Shown here: positions 59,179 to 59,457 of the stretch, in pieces
Layout of the letters: every line of letters starts with the position of its first letter
How positions within the stretch are numbered: the stretch's first letter is position 1
NCBI GenBank assembly: GCA_900318065.1
Contig: ONIY01000033.1
Location: forward strand, 1 to 59,457
Origin: an uncultured Prevotellaceae bacterium
GTDB taxonomy: Bacteria; Bacteroidota; Bacteroidia; Bacteroidales; Muribaculaceae
DNA: 59,457 bases
Direction of reading: 5' to 3'
Program-made: the position numbers and the translations under genes
The notes under the pieces: model-generated
The model's input: only the letters and a program-made list of their open reading frames with translations
Database searches by the model: none
Told to the model about the DNA's origin: nothing

Positions 59179-59361
59179 TTGTCAGTAATCAGTAATCAGT
59201 AATCAGTTTTCAGTAATTTTCGCAAGGCGGTGCCTTGCGACCTGCCAACCGATTGTGAGACAACGCTTTTAGTTTACTATCCTTGGAGATCGCAGTGCCC
59301 AAAGTCTCGCCGCTGTCTTCCATAAACAATAAACTATAAACCATAAACAACCAAGTCTTTT
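59179..59361. repeat. mosaic intergenic repeat block, copy B
   Basis: TCAGTAATCAGTAATCAG units, the palindrome CGCAAGGCggtGCCTTGCG (about 59221-59239), ACCGATTGTGAGACAAC, GATCGCAGTGCCCAAAGTCTC, CTTCCATAAACAATAAAC. It shares order and wording with 45484-45696; the GATCGCAGTGCC part is the inverse of the module at 30221 and 8763. Confidence 0.75.
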
Positions 59362-59457
59362 ATGAAAAGAAAACTTTGCCATATCGGTCTTTTGCTGTTG
59401 ATGCTGGCTTGCTGTAGTGTCAATGCCATTGGCTTGGAGTTTAAGGCGGGGAGCTAT
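59362..59457 (+). CDS. exported protein, 3' end beyond window
   Basis: Starts at an ATG after ATAAACAACCAAGTCTTTT and reads MKRKLCHIGLLLLMLACCSV then NAIGLEFKAGSY to the window edge. The N-terminus is a signal peptide, possibly with a lipobox near LMLACC (Cys17 or Cys18). The mature part is too short to classify; beta-barrel or surface proteins often follow in capsule loci. Confidence 0.6.
   Translation, partial: MKRKLCHIGLLLLMLACCSVNAIGLEFKAGSY

Overview
The window is 59.5 kb of a Bacteroidales chromosome, plausibly Muribaculaceae or a Prevotella-like relative. Three things point there: promoters of the Bacteroidales form TTTG-N19-21-TAnnTTTG recur, the proteins are Bacteroidales in type (two-gene POT transporter block, SufE, rimP-nusA-infB, rbfA next to a LolE/FtsX permease, Wza/Wzc exporter with SPASM radical SAM), and most genes use GC-rich third positions while intergenic DNA and a few islands are AT-rich. 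No tRNA, rRNA, CRISPR array or integrase was found.

Layout. 1-5.6 kb: 3' part of ddl, then yebC, a cupin and pheT on the minus strand, separated by REP-like palindromes and tandem arrays; a candidate minus-strand small RNA with its own promoter and terminator lies at about 1.1-1.2 kb. 5.7-8.9 kb: AT-rich stretch with a strong 6S-RNA-like rod behind a near-perfect promoter, three small secreted proteins (two with CxxCxGxG knuckles, one with MORN repeats) and a 33-bp tandem array. 8.9-11.4 kb: three tandem paralogues sharing a Cys-rich N-terminal domain, followed by a small radical SAM enzyme. 12-17.2 kb: rimP-nusA-infB-folK. 17.2-19.3 kb: an AAA+ ATPase/PD-(D/E)XK gene bracketed by 59-bp palindromic repeats. 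19.4-25.6 kb, minus strand: two POT peptide transporters, sufE, ppiD-like chaperone.

26.5-36.6 kb holds the most unusual block: a vWA-like lipoprotein, a four-helix membrane protein, an FtsZ/tubulin-like protein, a giant Hsp70/actin-like ATPase, a coiled-coil membrane protein and two zinc-ribbon membrane proteins, one with an FtsK-gamma-like winged helix. This looks like one co-oriented multi-component envelope or cytoskeletal system. 37-45.5 kb: rbfA, lolE-like permease, a cytosolic trypsin-like protease, PBP1A, nadB and an M28 glutaminyl-cyclase-like lipoprotein. 45.7 kb to the end: an exopolysaccharide/capsule locus with flippase, Wza, Wzc kinase, a frameshifted polymerase-like membrane protein, GT2 and beta-helix proteins on the opposite strand, two GT4 enzymes, an acyltransferase, a SPASM radical SAM enzyme and a truncated secreted protein.

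Intergenic spaces throughout carry a mosaic of the same short repeats in either orientation, and one such repeat appears to have entered a glycosyltransferase gene in frame. All functional calls come from reading motifs by eye; no database search was run.
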